The notes beneath the pieces are model-generated. The model did no database searches. It saw only the letters and a list, made by a program, of their open reading frames with translations, and was not told where the DNA came from. DNA of 64,000 nt from Eubacterium sp. (GTDB lineage: Bacteria; Bacillota; Clostridia; Lachnospirales; Lachnospiraceae), in the NCBI GenBank assembly GCA_024681515.1, contig JAILAR010000097.1:1-64000 (forward strand), given 5' to 3'. Position numbers and translations under genes: made by a program. Below are positions 8,824-19,103 of this stretch, piece after piece. Positions within the stretch are counted from its first letter, which is position 1. Each line of letters opens with the position of its first letter.

Positions 8824-9036
8824 CTAGGGAACCGGATCATATCCACCTTCGCTGAAAGGATTGCAACGCAGAATTCTCCAAATGGTAAGCCCTGTTGCCT
8901 TGAAAAATCCATATTTCTCATATGCCTGCAGGGCATACTCCGAGCAGGTGGGATAAAAGATACAGGTTCCGTGCCCCTTCAGAGGGGACAACCTTTTTCT
9001 GTAAAATCTGATCAGTCTGATGCATATTTTCTTCAT
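8824..9036 (-). CDS. yidD: YidD membrane-insertion efficiency factor
   Basis: A 70-aa YidD family protein that supports YidC-dependent insertion. It shows the family core [19 protein letters not shown] and the C-terminal segment [17 protein letters not shown], with an N-terminal amphipathic basic stretch ([14 protein letters not shown]). The ORF extends to TTG 9060, but AAAGGG lies seven bases before ATG 9036, so I chose that start. It sits between rnpA and yidC as usual. Confidence 0.93.
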   Translation of the reverse strand: MKKICIRLIRFYRKRLSPLKGHGTCIFYPTCSEYALQAYEKYGFFKATGLTIWRILRCNPFSEGGYDPVP

Positions 9037-9071
9037 ATGATAACCCTTTAATAAACCCAAAAAAGCTATTA

Positions 9072-9419
9072 TTATCCTATAATATGATGCAGCCGGCAGA
9101 GATGAAGAAAGGCACTCTCTATCTCCTGATAGCCGGTTCCCTTTGCGCTTGCTCTTGCAACAACAACGAGATCCATGCCTTTCTCCAGTTTCATCTCAAT
9201 CTCATTTTTATGAAGCCGGTAGCTTTCCCTGATCAAACGTGTAACTCTGTGCCTTACGACACTGTTTCCAACCTTTTTACTTACAGAGATTCCGATTCTA
9301 CTGCACGTTGTCTGGTTGGGGGCAACGTACATCACTAAATACTTATTGGCAAACGATTCTCTGTGGGCATACACCCTGCCAAACTCTCTGTAATTTTTCA
9401 GTGAAATAATGTTTCTCAT
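9072..9419 (-). CDS. rnpA: Ribonuclease P protein component
   Basis: A basic 115-aa protein subunit of RNase P, which removes 5' leaders from pre-tRNAs. It carries [21 protein letters not shown], where the family normally reads R-N-R in the RNR motif; here the central residue is His. Length and basic character are normal. It is the second gene of the rpmH-rnpA-yidD-yidC-jag run, with 21 bp between its stop codon and rpmH's stop-proximal boundary and 35 bp to yidD. Confidence 0.95.
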   Translation of the reverse strand: MRNIISLKNYREFGRVYAHRESFANKYLVMYVAPNQTTCSRIGISVSKKVGNSVVRHRVTRLIRESYRLHKNEIEMKLEKGMDLVVVARASAKGTGYQEIESAFLHLCRLHHIIG

Positions 9420-9440
9420 CTGAATTAAAATAAAATCTGA

Positions 9441-9575
9441 TTACGCGGAAAGTACTTTTCTTCCCTTAGCTCTTCTTGCAGACAGAACCTTGCGGCCGTT
9501 TGTCGTGCTCATCCTCTTTCTGAAGCCGTGTACTTTGGATCTGGAACGCTTCTTCGGCTGAAATGTCATCTTCAT
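9441..9575 (-). CDS. rpmH: Ribosomal protein L34
   Basis: A 44-aa protein too short for the ORF track: it begins [20 protein letters not shown] and ends GRKVLSA, the standard bL34 sequence, very rich in Lys and Arg. It is a structural component of the 50S subunit. ATG 9575-9573 is preceded on the minus strand by AAGGAG. It is the first gene leftward from oriC. Confidence 0.97.
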   Translation of the reverse strand: MKMTFQPKKRSRSKVHGFRKRMSTTNGRKVLSARRAKGRKVLSA

Positions 9576-10017
9576 GGGTATTCACTCCTTTCCTTATTAA
9601 AGATAATAAAAATTATAAAACTATATGGTTTGTTCCCACTTTTGAGGGAAAACCTACAATATTCTATTAGAAACGACCGAAAAAGTCAAGTATTTCATTT
9701 TTCTTAGTTAACGTAATTATCCACATTTTGTTTATAATATGTGGATAACTTACTGCTAATCTGTGGATAGTATGTTTTTAAAAAATATAAAGTACGCTTT
9801 TACAGGCTCTTTCAGCGATTTTTCTATCAACAGTTATTTTTTTTCATTTTTCATAATATAGGCGGCTGTAATCGCCATAAAACCTTGTTATTTGAGCCAT
9901 TTTGTAGTATTATTATTACTGTGTGTTTTTATGCCTGTTTATACTTATATAATGCATATTTATGTTATTTCAGATAATATTTCAGACAGGGCTTTAGACT
10001 TAGATAGGAAAACTAAT
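9576..10017. other. oriC part 1: rpmH-dnaA spacer
   Basis: A 442-bp AT-rich divergent spacer. It holds a perfect DnaA box at 9717-9725 (+), a perfect one at 9740-9748 (-), and a one-mismatch box at 9762-9770 (-). The ORF track extends dnaA upstream through this region, but the translation is hydrophobic and unlike DnaA, so I treat it as non-coding. Promoters for rpmH and dnaA must lie here; I could not assign clear -35/-10 pairs. Confidence 0.85.
9717..9770. promoter_or_regulatory. DnaA-box cluster
   Basis: TTATCCACA at 9717-9725, its complement TGTGGATAA at 9740-9748 and TGTGGATAG at 9762-9770. The boxes are spaced roughly 22 bp apart. Confidence 0.88.
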
Positions 10018-11454
10018 ATGAGTGAAACATTAAATACCAATAAAACAATAAATGATGAATCCATAAAAGAAGCGATCATTGAAAACTGGGACAGTATCAT
10101 GAATGTGATGGAAACACAATATGACGTTCCAAATGTGATCATCGCTACCTGGATTCGTTCCATAAGTATTTATGACGTGCATGATAAAACCGTTTATTTT
10201 TATGTGGACGAGAAATTAGGTCTGCACGGAGTCGAGTATATTCACAGGAAAGGGTATCATGATTTTCTTCTTGCCTCCGTCCGTGAAGTTCTGAATGATC
10301 TGGATATTGAGATCCAGATCAATGAAAAAGACTTCTATATAAAGTCAGAACAGGAAAAGCTGGCCGAGAAGAATGAAAAAAAGCCGGAGCATAATGCCTC
10401 CGGTTCGGAAGAAAAGGAAAATCTCAATAAGAATTATACCTTTGAAAACTTCGTTGTGGGAGATAACAACAAACATGCCTTTGCAACCTGCGTTGCGGTT
10501 GCGGATGCACCCTGTCAGGATAATTTTAATCCTCTGTTCCTCTACGGGGGTCCGGGACTCGGCAAGACCCACCTGATTCAGGCGATCGCTCATTACATTA
10601 TAGACCACCATTCGGATATGAAAGTCCTGTATGTATCTTCCGAAGTATTTACAAATGATATCATTACTTCTATTAAAAGTAATCAGATGGAAGACTTCAG
10701 AGACCGGTACCGTCAGGTTGATGTTCTGATCATTGACGATATTCAGGAGATCATAGGAAGAGATCAGACGCAGAGAGAGTTTTTCAACACATTTAACTTC
10801 CTTTATGATCATGGGAAACAGATTGTTCTTTCTTCCGATCGTCCTCCAAAGGAACTTTCCACTCTGGAAGAACGACTTCGTTCCCGGTTTGAATGGGGTC
10901 TTCCCATCGATATCCATGCTCCTGACTATGAAACCCGTATGGCAATCCTGAAAAACAAGGCAAAGCTGATGGGAATCGTAAACATTTCGGAAGATATCTA
11001 TGTTTACATTGCAGAGAATATCGTCTCTAATGTAAGGGAACTGGAAGGTGCACTGAAGAAGTTTAATTTATACTCCACCATGCAGCATACTGCCATCGAT
11101 CTGAATCTGGCAAAGGAAATATTAAAGGATCTGATCTCCAAGGATTCAAATATATCCATTACGCCGGAATATATCCTGGAAGTTGTTGCAAAACAGATGA
11201 ACATCTCCATCGATGACATCAAATCCAAAAAGAGAAGCGCTGATATCGCCCTTGCCAGACAGCTGGTTATGTATCTTTCCAGGGAAATGACAGACAAGAG
11301 CCTGGCTTCCATCGGTGCTGTGGTCGGTGGAAAGGATCACTCCACCGTATTCAGCGGAATCAACCGCATTACCGAAAAGCTGGATAAGGATCCTGAATTC
11401 CGTCTCCGGGTATCTGCGATCAAAAAACAGATCAATCCGAACCAGGAATCTTAA
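10018..11454 (+). CDS. dnaA: Replication initiator DnaA
   Basis: The AAA+ initiator that binds DnaA boxes and opens the origin. It is 478 aa from ATG 10018, which follows AGGA with an 8-base spacer; the longer ORF from 9892 adds a hydrophobic stretch not found in DnaA. Domain I covers about residues 1-90, then a charged linker; domain III has Walker A GGPGLGKTH and Walker B VLIIDDIQEI with sensor VLSSDRPP; domain IV carries VGGKDHSTV, the DnaA signature with Lys where Arg is more common. dnaN follows after a 320-bp origin segment. Confidence 0.97.
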   Translation: MSETLNTNKTINDESIKEAIIENWDSIMNVMETQYDVPNVIIATWIRSISIYDVHDKTVYFYVDEKLGLHGVEYIHRKGYHDFLLASVREVLNDLDIEIQINEKDFYIKSEQEKLAEKNEKKPEHNASGSEEKENLNKNYTFENFVVGDNNKHAFATCVAVADAPCQDNFNPLFLYGGPGLGKTHLIQAIAHYIIDHHSDMKVLYVSSEVFTNDIITSIKSNQMEDFRDRYRQVDVLIIDDIQEIIGRDQTQREFFNTFNFLYDHGKQIVLSSDRPPKELSTLEERLRSRFEWGLPIDIHAPDYETRMAILKNKAKLMGIVNISEDIYVYIAENIVSNVRELEGALKKFNLYSTMQHTAIDLNLAKEILKDLISKDSNISITPEYILEVVAKQMNISIDDIKSKKRSADIALARQLVMYLSREMTDKSLASIGAVVGGKDHSTVFSGINRITEKLDKDPEFRLRVSAIKKQINPNQES

Positions 11455-11774
11455 TATAAAAGCCTGATTTATCCACATAGTTTTTATAACTGCGTGTTAG
11501 TAATCTATGGATAACCTTTATTTGAACTTTTTAAACAGATACAGTAACGATCTGAAACGGCATTGATAAAACTGAATCTGATGCTTTACAGATCTGAGAA
11601 AGGAATTTATCAAATACCTGTATCCACGTTATCCTAAGTGATACAAACATCAGAGAAGCCTTAATTTATAAGGACCCGGGGCTCTTTTCAACAAATCCAC
11701 AGCCCCTACTACTACTACGATATATTATATTTATTTATTATACAGCCGCGAAGGCAGGAGGCACGAAACATACC
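11455..11774. other. oriC part 2: dnaA-dnaN unwinding region
   Basis: A 320-bp non-coding spacer. It holds a perfect DnaA box at 11469-11477 (+), a one-mismatch box at 11506-11514 (-), weaker ones near 11620-11637, and AAATCCACA at 11693-11701. The last is followed by a short GC run, a TAC repeat and an AT-only stretch, matching the order described for the Bacillus unwinding site. Confidence 0.85.
11693..11743. promoter_or_regulatory. DnaA-trio and DNA unwinding element
   Basis: DnaA box AAATCCACA (11693-11701), GC-rich GCCCC (11702-11706), then four TAC repeats (11707-11718), i.e. 3'-GAT-5' trios on the opposite strand, then about 25 bp of nearly pure A/T (11719-11743). This is the box/GC/trio/AT order of the DnaA-trio system known from Bacillus subtilis. 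Confidence 0.8.
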
Positions 11775-12893
11775 ATGATCATCAAATGCAAGAAAAATCT
11801 GCTCACCTCTGCAATCAATATCGTATCCAAGGCAGTATCTACAAAAACGACCATGCCTATTCTGGAATGCATTCTTCTGAAAGCAGAAGGAGGAAAAGTA
11901 TATCTGACTGCAAATAATCTGGAACTTGGTATCGAGACAGTGATCGATGCAACGGTTTTGGAGGAAGGACAGGTTGCACTGGAAGCAAAGATCTTCTCGG
12001 ATATCATCCGAAAGCTGCCGGACAGTGAGATCGATCTTGAAACAACTTCGGATATACGCGTAGATATTCGATGCGAAAAATCCAAATTTACGATTCCCTG
12101 CAGATCCGGAGATGAGTTTTCACCGCTTCCTTCCATCGAGAAGGAGAACAGTATCCGCATCTCTCAGATGGCACTTCGCGATATCATCCGTCAGACGATC
12201 TTCTCGGTATCGGATAATGAAAGCACGAAGATGATGACCGGTGAATACTTTGAAGTAAAGGATAACCAGCTGATCGTCATTTCTTTGGACGGACATCGTA
12301 TCTCCAGAAGAAAGATAAACCTTGCAGGAGAAAATAAAGATGTTAAGGTTGTAGTTCCGGGCAAGACGCTGCAGGAACTCAGCAAGATCATCAACGGTGA
12401 TGCAGAAGATATGGTGGATATCTTCTTCTCAGACAGACATCTTCTTTTTGAATTTGAGGATACAAGGGTGGTATCCCGTCTGATCGAGGGTGAGTATTTT
12501 AAGATTACCAACATGATGACCATGGGTCATAGTCTGGCCGTTAAGGCGAATAAGAAAGAATTTATGGGAATCATCGATCGTGCCAGCCCACTGATCCAGG
12601 AGACGGATAAGAAGCCCATCATTGTCAGCGTAAAGAATGACAATAATCTTTATGTGAGACTGGATACAAATCTCGGTTCCATGAAGGAAGAGATGGAGAT
12701 AGAGAAAGAAGGAGACGAGATCATTATCGGCTTCAACCCGAAATTCCTCATGGATGCAATGCGCGTGATCGATGATGATGACGTTAATATTTATATGATG
12801 GATTCCAAGAATCCCTGTATCATCAAGGATGCAGAGGAGAGCTACGTATATATCATCCTGCCCATCAATATCAATACGGATGTATATGCTTGA
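11775..12893 (+). CDS. dnaN: DNA polymerase III beta clamp
   Basis: The sliding clamp, 372 aa, three-domain beta fold; it tethers polymerase to DNA and docks repair factors. The start MIIKCKKNLLTSAINIVSKA and the C-terminus YVYIILPININ are typical. The nearest strong ribosome site, AGGAGG at 11756-11761, lies 13 bases from ATG 11775, an unusually long spacing, with no better start in frame. It sits immediately after the unwinding element, first in a dnaN-S4-recF-gyrB-gyrA run. Confidence 0.96.
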   Translation: MIIKCKKNLLTSAINIVSKAVSTKTTMPILECILLKAEGGKVYLTANNLELGIETVIDATVLEEGQVALEAKIFSDIIRKLPDSEIDLETTSDIRVDIRCEKSKFTIPCRSGDEFSPLPSIEKENSIRISQMALRDIIRQTIFSVSDNESTKMMTGEYFEVKDNQLIVISLDGHRISRRKINLAGENKDVKVVVPGKTLQELSKIINGDAEDMVDIFFSDRHLLFEFEDTRVVSRLIEGEYFKITNMMTMGHSLAVKANKKEFMGIIDRASPLIQETDKKPIIVSVKNDNNLYVRLDTNLGSMKEEMEIEKEGDEIIIGFNPKFLMDAMRVIDDDDVNIYMMDSKNPCIIKDAEESYVYIILPININTDVYA

Positions 12894-12949
12894 TCTGTCC
12901 GGAAAAAATCCGGAGTCAAATATAATGAGATTTAAAAAGGAATCGACCC

Positions 12950-13159
12950 ATGAACAGTATTAAGATCAAAGATGAATTTATAAAACTCGGACAGGCTCTG
13001 AAGCTGGCCGGGCTGGTGGATTCCGGGCTGGAAGCAAAGGAAGTCATTCAAAACGGAGAAGTAAAGGTAAACGGTGAAACAGACACCCGGCGAGGAAGAA
13101 AGCTGATGAATGGAGATACCTTTACCTATCGTGATCAGACTGTAAAAGTAGAGGCATAG
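12950..13159 (+). CDS. yaaA: S4-domain RNA-binding protein YaaA
   Basis: A 69-aa single S4 domain protein of the YaaA/RlbA type, likely binding structured RNA, probably rRNA. The S4 core is seen in LKLAGLVDSGLEAKEVIQNG and VKVNGETDTRRGRKL. Position between dnaN and recF is conserved in Firmicutes. Its stop lies 10 bp before the recF start, and recF has no good ribosome site of its own, suggesting translational coupling. Confidence 0.92.
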   Translation: MNSIKIKDEFIKLGQALKLAGLVDSGLEAKEVIQNGEVKVNGETDTRRGRKLMNGDTFTYRDQTVKVEA

Positions 13160-13169
13160 ATGTAAATAG

Positions 13170-14279
13170 ATGTATATAGAGTCCATCACATTAACGAATT
13201 TCAGAAATTACGAAAGCCTGGAACTCGGCTTCAGTGATAAGACAAACATCCTCTATGGAGAAAATGCCCAGGGCAAGACCAATGTTCTGGAGGCGGCATA
13301 TGTGGGTGCTACGACGCGTTCGCACCGAATGGCACGGGATAAGGATATGATCCGTTTCGGAGCCGAAGAAGCACATATCCGTCTGAATGTAAAAAAGAGA
13401 AATGTGGGGCATCGCATCGATATGCAGCTCCGAAAGACAAACGGAAAGACCGTAAATATCGACGGTCTGCCGATCCGCAGGAGCTCGGAACTGTTTGGAC
13501 TCATCAATATCATTTTCTTCTCACCGGAGGATCTGTCCATCGTTAAGGAAGGACCGGCGGAAAGAAGAAGATTCATGGATTCGGAGATCTGTCAGCTCAG
13601 CAGGATTTATTATTCGAATCTGGCTGACTATAACAAGGTTCTGAATCAGAGAAATAACCTTCTCAGAGAGATTCTTTCTCGAAGAAGCAGGCACAGCTCC
13701 TGCGAAGAACTTCTTGAAACGCTGGATATATGGGATATGCAGTTGGTTCAATACGGAAAAAGGATCATAGAAGAACGTCAGAATTTTATTCACATGCTTT
13801 ATGAGGTTGTGGAGCGTGTGCATGAGAAGATCACCGGAGGAAGGGAGAAAGTCGAACTTCGGTATGAACCAAGCGTTTCCGCTGACCGGTTGGAAGAGCA
13901 GCTGAAAGCAAGGAGAGAATCCGATCTTCGATATGCCGCTACTTCGGTCGGACCCCAGAGAGATGACATCGGGATCTACATCAATGAAAATGATGTAAGA
14001 GTGTTTGGCTCCCAGGGACAGCAGAGAACTGCGGCACTTACGCTGAAGCTGGCGGAGATCGAGTTGGTAAAAGAGATGATCAGTGATACTCCGATCCTGC
14101 TTCTGGATGATGTGATGTCTGAGCTGGACGAACGGCGAAGGGATGCACTTCTCGGAAGTATCGACGGGATACAAACCATCATTACCTGCACGGGATATGG
14201 TGATTTTATCCGAGAGAGAATGCAGCAGGACCGGGTCTATCAGGTGATACAGGGAAAAATAACTGAAACAAAAGCGTGA
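13170..14279 (+). CDS. recF: RecF gap-repair ATPase
   Basis: An SMC-like ABC ATPase of 369 aa that loads RecA at ssDNA gaps with RecO and RecR. Walker A is [13 protein letters not shown] near residues 29-41, the ABC signature is [18 protein letters not shown] and Walker B is [15 protein letters not shown]. The start [17 protein letters not shown] is the standard RecF opening. The GAGG about 15 bases upstream is too far, so coupling to the S4 gene is likely. The stop overlaps the annotated extension of gyrB but not its chosen start. Confidence 0.96.
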   Translation: MYIESITLTNFRNYESLELGFSDKTNILYGENAQGKTNVLEAAYVGATTRSHRMARDKDMIRFGAEEAHIRLNVKKRNVGHRIDMQLRKTNGKTVNIDGLPIRRSSELFGLINIIFFSPEDLSIVKEGPAERRRFMDSEICQLSRIYYSNLADYNKVLNQRNNLLREILSRRSRHSSCEELLETLDIWDMQLVQYGKRIIEERQNFIHMLYEVVERVHEKITGGREKVELRYEPSVSADRLEEQLKARRESDLRYAATSVGPQRDDIGIYINENDVRVFGSQGQQRTAALTLKLAEIELVKEMISDTPILLLDDVMSELDERRRDALLGSIDGIQTIITCTGYGDFIRERMQQDRVYQVIQGKITETKA

Positions 14280-14305
14280 AATTTATAACAAAAAAAGGAG
14301 ACGAC

Positions 14306-16255
14306 ATGGCTGAAAATCAGGAGAATCAGGTGAATCAGGAAAACCAGAATTATGGCGCAGAACAGATTCAGATCCTGGAAGGACTGGAAGCAGTGCGGCT
14401 TCGTCCGGGCATGTACATCGGAAGTACATCTTCCAGAGGTCTGCATCATCTGGTTTACGAGATCGTAGACAATGCGGTGGATGAGGCTCTGGCCGGTTAT
14501 TGCAGCGAGATCAATGTATATATCAACGAAGATAATTCTATTACGGTTGTGGATAACGGACGAGGAATTCCGGTAGATATTCAGAAAAAAGCCGGTCGTC
14601 CGGCAGTAGAAGTCGTATTTACCGTACTGCATGCCGGCGGAAAGTTCGGCGGTGGGGGATATAAGGTATCCGGCGGTCTTCACGGAGTAGGTTCCTCTGT
14701 TGTAAACGCTCTGTCTGACTGGCTGGAAGTAGAGGTTTCCCGAGACGGAAAGATCTATAAGCAGCGGTATGAACGCGGAACGGTCATGTATGATCTGAAG
14801 GTGGTGGGTGAGACGGAAGGTACCGGAACCAAGGTTACCTTTAAACCGGATGCAACCATCTTTGATGATGTGATCTATGATTACGATACCCTTCGGATCC
14901 GTCTCAGAGAGACGGCATTTCTGACAAAGAATCTGAAGATCACACTGGAGGATCTTCGCGGACCGGAGGAAGAACGCCGCAAGGATTCCTTCCACTACGA
15001 GGGTGGTATCAAGGAATTCGTGGCTTATCTGAACCGTCACAAGAATGCGCTTTACGATAAGACTATTTACTGCGAAGGCAGCAGGGACAACATCTATGTG
15101 GAAGTTGCGCTGCAGCACAATGATTCCTACAATGAGACCATTTACAGCTTTGTAAATAACATCGTTACACCGGAGGGCGGTATGCACCTGACGGGCTTCC
15201 GTTCGGCCATCACAAAGGTGTTCAACGATTATGCGAGAAATAACAAGTTCCTGAAGGAGAAGGATGAGAATCTGATGGGAGAGGACCTTCGGGAAGGTCT
15301 GACTGCTATCATTTCCATTAAGATCGAGAATCCGCAGTTTGAGGGACAGACCAAGCAGAAGCTCGGAAATGCCACCGCCCGTACGGCAGTGGAATCCATT
15401 ATGAATGAGCAGCTGGTTTATTTCCTGGAGCAGAATCCGGCGGTTGCCAGAACCATCATCGAGAAGGCACTGCAGGCACAGAAGGCCCGGAATGCGGCCC
15501 GGAAGGCCAAGGAAATGATACGGAAGACAGAGCTTTCCCAGGGTATGGCTTTGCCCGGAAAGCTGGCAGACTGCTCGGATAAAAATCCGAAAAATTGCGA
15601 GATCTATATCGTCGAGGGAGATTCCGCAGGCGGTTCCGCCAAGACCGCAAGAAACCGTGCGACTCAGGCCATCCTGCCGCTTCGTGGCAAGATCCTGAAT
15701 GTGGAGAAGGCACGTCTGGATCACATTTTGGAGAACAAAGAAATCCAGGCCATGATCACAGCCTTCGGCACGGGGATCCATGATAATTTTGATATCGAGA
15801 AGCTGCGTTATGACAAGATCATCATCATGACGGATGCCGACGTGGACGGTGCGCACATTGCGACGTTATTGCTTACGTTCTTCTACCGGTTCATGCCGGA
15901 GCTGATCCGTCAGGGACATGTTTATCTGGCTCAGCCGCCGCTGTACCGACTGGAGAAAAATAAGAAGTTCTGGTACGCATACAGCGATGATGAACTGGCG
16001 AAGATCATCGAGGAAGTCGGCCGTGATCAGCAGAACAAAGTGCAGCGATACAAGGGACTCGGTGAGATGGATGCTGACCAGCTTTGGGATACGACCATGG
16101 ATCCAGAGAAGCGGATACTGCTCAGAGTCGGTATCGAAGATATGGATGAATCCGAGGTAGATGTGACCTTTAATATCCTGATGGGAGACAAGGTAGAGCC
16201 GAGAAAGAAATTCATCGAAGAAAATGCGAAATTTGTGAAGAATCTCGATATATAG
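14306..16255 (+). CDS. gyrB: DNA gyrase subunit B
   Basis: The 649-aa ATPase subunit of gyrase, which introduces negative supercoils with GyrA. The GHKL ATPase domain shows [24 protein letters not shown] and DNGRGIPVD; the TOPRIM domain shows [21 protein letters not shown] and DADVDGAHI. The ORF track begins at 14276, but AAAGGAG sits five bases before ATG 14306 (MAENQ), so I chose that start. The first ~20 residues are an Asn/Gln/Glu-rich extension. Confidence 0.97.
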   Translation: MAENQENQVNQENQNYGAEQIQILEGLEAVRLRPGMYIGSTSSRGLHHLVYEIVDNAVDEALAGYCSEINVYINEDNSITVVDNGRGIPVDIQKKAGRPAVEVVFTVLHAGGKFGGGGYKVSGGLHGVGSSVVNALSDWLEVEVSRDGKIYKQRYERGTVMYDLKVVGETEGTGTKVTFKPDATIFDDVIYDYDTLRIRLRETAFLTKNLKITLEDLRGPEEERRKDSFHYEGGIKEFVAYLNRHKNALYDKTIYCEGSRDNIYVEVALQHNDSYNETIYSFVNNIVTPEGGMHLTGFRSAITKVFNDYARNNKFLKEKDENLMGEDLREGLTAIISIKIENPQFEGQTKQKLGNATARTAVESIMNEQLVYFLEQNPAVARTIIEKALQAQKARNAARKAKEMIRKTELSQGMALPGKLADCSDKNPKNCEIYIVEGDSAGGSAKTARNRATQAILPLRGKILNVEKARLDHILENKEIQAMITAFGTGIHDNFDIEKLRYDKIIIMTDADVDGAHIATLLLTFFYRFMPELIRQGHVYLAQPPLYRLEKNKKFWYAYSDDELAKIIEEVGRDQQNKVQRYKGLGEMDADQLWDTTMDPEKRILLRVGIEDMDESEVDVTFNILMGDKVEPRKKFIEENAKFVKNLDI

Positions 16256-16326
16256 TTGAGGGATGTGTCGGGCAAAGAAACGCCGAATTATCACAAAAAT
16301 ATAGGCACAAAAATTAAAGGATAGGT

Positions 16327-18891
16327 ATGAATATGGATGACGATAAGATCTTTGACGATGTGCGAGAAGTAGATCTGAAAAAGACGATGGAGAATTCCTA
16401 TATAGACTACGCCATGAGCGTAATTGCGGCCCGTGCCCTGCCGGATGTAAGAGACGGTCTGAAACCGGTACAGCGCCGGATCCTGTTCTCCATGATCGAA
16501 CTGAACAACGGTCCCGACAAGCCGCACCGTAAATGTGCGCGTATCGTCGGTGATACCATGGGTAAATATCATCCCCACGGTGACAGCTCCATTTACGATG
16601 CATTGGTAAAACTTGCGCAGGAATGGAATACCCGATATCCGTTGGTAGACGGCCATGGAAACTTCGGTTCCGTGGACGGTGACGGCGCGGCTGCCATGCG
16701 TTATACGGAAGCAAGACTTACCAGAATGTCCATCGAGATGCTGACGGACATCAACAAGGACACGGTGGATTTTATCCCGAACTTTGACGAGACAGAGAAG
16801 GAACCTACCGTTCTGCCCAGTCGGTATCCGAATCTGTTGGTAAACGGAACCACAGGTATCGCCGTCGGAATGGCAACCAACATTCCGCCGCATAACCTGA
16901 AAGAAGTTATCGACGCAGTTGTTAAGATCATCAACAACCGGATCGATGAAGACCGTGAGACACAGATCGAAGAGCTGCTGGAGATCGTCAAGGGACCGGA
17001 TTTCCCCACAGGTGCGGAGATCCTGGGACGGGCAGGCATCGAGGAAGCATACCGGACAGGACACGGCAAGATCAAAGTGCGTGCCATCTCCGATATCGAA
17101 GCCATGGCCGGCGGAAAGCAGCGCATCGTTGTGACCGAGCTTCCTTATATGGTGAACAAGGCCATGCTGATCGCAAAGATCGCGGAGCTGGTCAAGACCA
17201 AGAGGGTGGACGGTATCACGGATCTTCGTGATGAATCCAACCGCGAAGGTATGCGGATCGTTATCGAGCTTCGTAAGGACTGCAATGCAAATGTGATGCT
17301 GAACAATCTGTACCGGCATACCCAGCTGGAGGATACCTTCGGCGTAAATATGCTGGCACTGGTAAATAATGAACCGAAGGTGCTGTCCCTTCTGGATATG
17401 CTGAAGTACTATCTGAAGCATCAGGAGGAAGTCGTTACCAGACGTACAAGGTATGATCTGGACAAGGCGGAAAAACGTGCCCATATCGTAGAAGGCCTGC
17501 TGATCGCCATTGATAATATCGATGAGGTCATCAAGATCATTCGCGGATCCGAAAATGTTTCCGTAGCCAAGACTTCCCTGATGGAGCGTTTCGGTCTGTC
17601 GGAAGAGCAGGCAAGTGCCATCGTTGAAATGAAACTCCGCCAGCTGACCGGTCTGGAAAGAGAAAAGCTGGAAGATGAGTACAGAGAACTGATGGAGAAG
17701 ATCGCCGAATATAAGGCAATCCTGGCTGATCCGAAGAAGCTTCTGGCAGTGATCCGGGAAGAGCTTCTGATCATTGCCACAAAGTTCGGTGATGAGCGGC
17801 GGACAAGGATCGGTGCCGCAGTCGGCGAGATCATGGACGAGGATCTGATCAAGCGGGAGAATACCGTGATCGCCATGACTCATCTCGGATATATCAAACG
17901 GATGAGCGTGTCCAATTTCCGTGCGCAGGGACGCGGCGGAAGAGGGATCAAGGGAATGCAGACCATCGAAGATGACTACATCGAGGATCTGCTGATGACC
18001 ACAACGCTGCATTACATCCTGTTCTTTACGAACAAGGGCAGATGCTACCGGCTCCGTGCATACCAGATCCCGGAGGCGGGCAGACAGGCACGCGGAACAG
18101 CCGTTGTCAACCTGATGCAGCTGGACGGCGACGAGAAGATCACCGCCATCATTCCCATCAAGGAATACACGGATAAGAAGTACCTGCTGATGGTAACCAA
18201 ACACGGTATGATAAAGAAGACACCGGAATCCGAGTATGCGAATATCCGGAAGAACGGTCTGATCGCGATCACACTGAAGGATGATGATGAGCTGATCGAA
18301 GTAAAGACCACGGATAATACCCGTGACATTTTCATGGTATCCAAAAACGGTATGTGCATCCGATTCAATGACCGGGATGTACGTAGCACCGGACGGAGTT
18401 CCATGGGCGTACGGGGCATGAATCTGACTCCGGGTGACGAAGTGATCGGTATGCAGATGAATACCCAGGGTGAGTCCCTGCTGATCGTGTCGGAAAAAGG
18501 CATGGGCAAGCGGACGAAGATCGATGAATTCACGGTACAGAAGCGCGGCGGCAAGGGTCTGAAGTGTTATAAGATCACGGGCAAGACCGGTGATATCATC
18601 GGCGTAAAGGCCGTGAACGATGATCATGAGATCATGATGATCACTACGCAGGGTATCATCATTCAGCTGAAATGCAGTGATATCTCTACCTACAGCCGGA
18701 TCACCTCCGGTGTGAAGCTGATCCGACTGGATCAGGGCGAGGATATCACGGTTGCAAGCATCGCAAAGGTCAGAGATGCCGTTGCACAGACCGAAGAGCA
18801 GCTTCGGAAGCTGGAAGAGGAAGAAGGCAGCGAAGAACCTGCAGCTGACAGTGCAGAAGATAGTGCAGAAGAAAGCACGAAAGAGGATTAG
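16327..18891 (+). CDS. gyrA: DNA gyrase subunit A
   Basis: The 854-aa breakage-reunion subunit. The catalytic tyrosine is in AAAMRYTEARL, the quinolone-resistance region reads GKYHPHGDSSIYDAL with the susceptible-type Ser and Asp retained, and the C-terminal wrapping domain has a GyrA box, QGRGGRG. The last ~25 residues are a strongly acidic Ser/Ala/Glu tail, similar in kind to tails that tune supercoiling in other gyrases. AAAGGA precedes ATG 16327. gyrB ends 71 bp upstream. Confidence 0.97.
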   Translation: MNMDDDKIFDDVREVDLKKTMENSYIDYAMSVIAARALPDVRDGLKPVQRRILFSMIELNNGPDKPHRKCARIVGDTMGKYHPHGDSSIYDALVKLAQEWNTRYPLVDGHGNFGSVDGDGAAAMRYTEARLTRMSIEMLTDINKDTVDFIPNFDETEKEPTVLPSRYPNLLVNGTTGIAVGMATNIPPHNLKEVIDAVVKIINNRIDEDRETQIEELLEIVKGPDFPTGAEILGRAGIEEAYRTGHGKIKVRAISDIEAMAGGKQRIVVTELPYMVNKAMLIAKIAELVKTKRVDGITDLRDESNREGMRIVIELRKDCNANVMLNNLYRHTQLEDTFGVNMLALVNNEPKVLSLLDMLKYYLKHQEEVVTRRTRYDLDKAEKRAHIVEGLLIAIDNIDEVIKIIRGSENVSVAKTSLMERFGLSEEQASAIVEMKLRQLTGLEREKLEDEYRELMEKIAEYKAILADPKKLLAVIREELLIIATKFGDERRTRIGAAVGEIMDEDLIKRENTVIAMTHLGYIKRMSVSNFRAQGRGGRGIKGMQTIEDDYIEDLLMTTTLHYILFFTNKGRCYRLRAYQIPEAGRQARGTAVVNLMQLDGDEKITAIIPIKEYTDKKYLLMVTKHGMIKKTPESEYANIRKNGLIAITLKDDDELIEVKTTDNTRDIFMVSKNGMCIRFNDRDVRSTGRSSMGVRGMNLTPGDEVIGMQMNTQGESLLIVSEKGMGKRTKIDEFTVQKRGGKGLKCYKITGKTGDIIGVKAVNDDHEIMMITTQGIIIQLKCSDISTYSRITSGVKLIRLDQGEDITVASIAKVRDAVAQTEEQLRKLEEEEGSEEPAADSAEDSAEESTKED

Positions 18892-18894
18892 CCT

Positions 18895-19092
18895 ATGGAC
18901 GGATTAAAGGAAAATATTGAAAACCTCACGAATACGAAGGGCATAGAAGATTTTCTGATCGGAATCTCCTACTGGCTTGCCGTGATCGTTGTTGTACTTC
19001 TGATCTTTTATGTCTGTATCAAGATCTATAATTATTCCCAGCAGAAGAAGGTGAAGAAGCCTTTCAAGGGAAGAGATGACTTTCTGTCGTAG
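18895..19092 (+). CDS. Small single-pass membrane protein
   Basis: A 65-aa protein starting three bases after the gyrA stop, with its ribosome site (AGAGGA) inside the gyrA end, so it is translationally linked. It has one TM helix around residues 25-45 (SYWLAVIVVVLLIFYVCIKI) and a short basic tail. I do not recognise a family; gyrase-linked function is only suggested by position. Confidence 0.6.
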   Translation: MDGLKENIENLTNTKGIEDFLIGISYWLAVIVVVLLIFYVCIKIYNYSQQKKVKKPFKGRDDFLS

Positions 19093-19103
19093 ATTTAGGA
19101 AGG

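Noticed and set aside
9904-9920. TAGTATTATTATTACTG as a second DnaA-trio
   Set aside because: It has no adjacent DnaA box or GC run in the right order, so it is probably just AT-rich.
9892-10017. N-terminal extension of DnaA from ATG 9892
   Set aside because: The extra 42 residues are hydrophobic and unlike DnaA; AGGA supports ATG 10018.
14240-15856. 538-aa minus-strand ORF
   Set aside because: Shadow of gyrB; translation is His/Leu/Ile-rich with no domain.
16291-18627. 778-aa minus-strand ORF
   Set aside because: Antisense shadow of gyrA.
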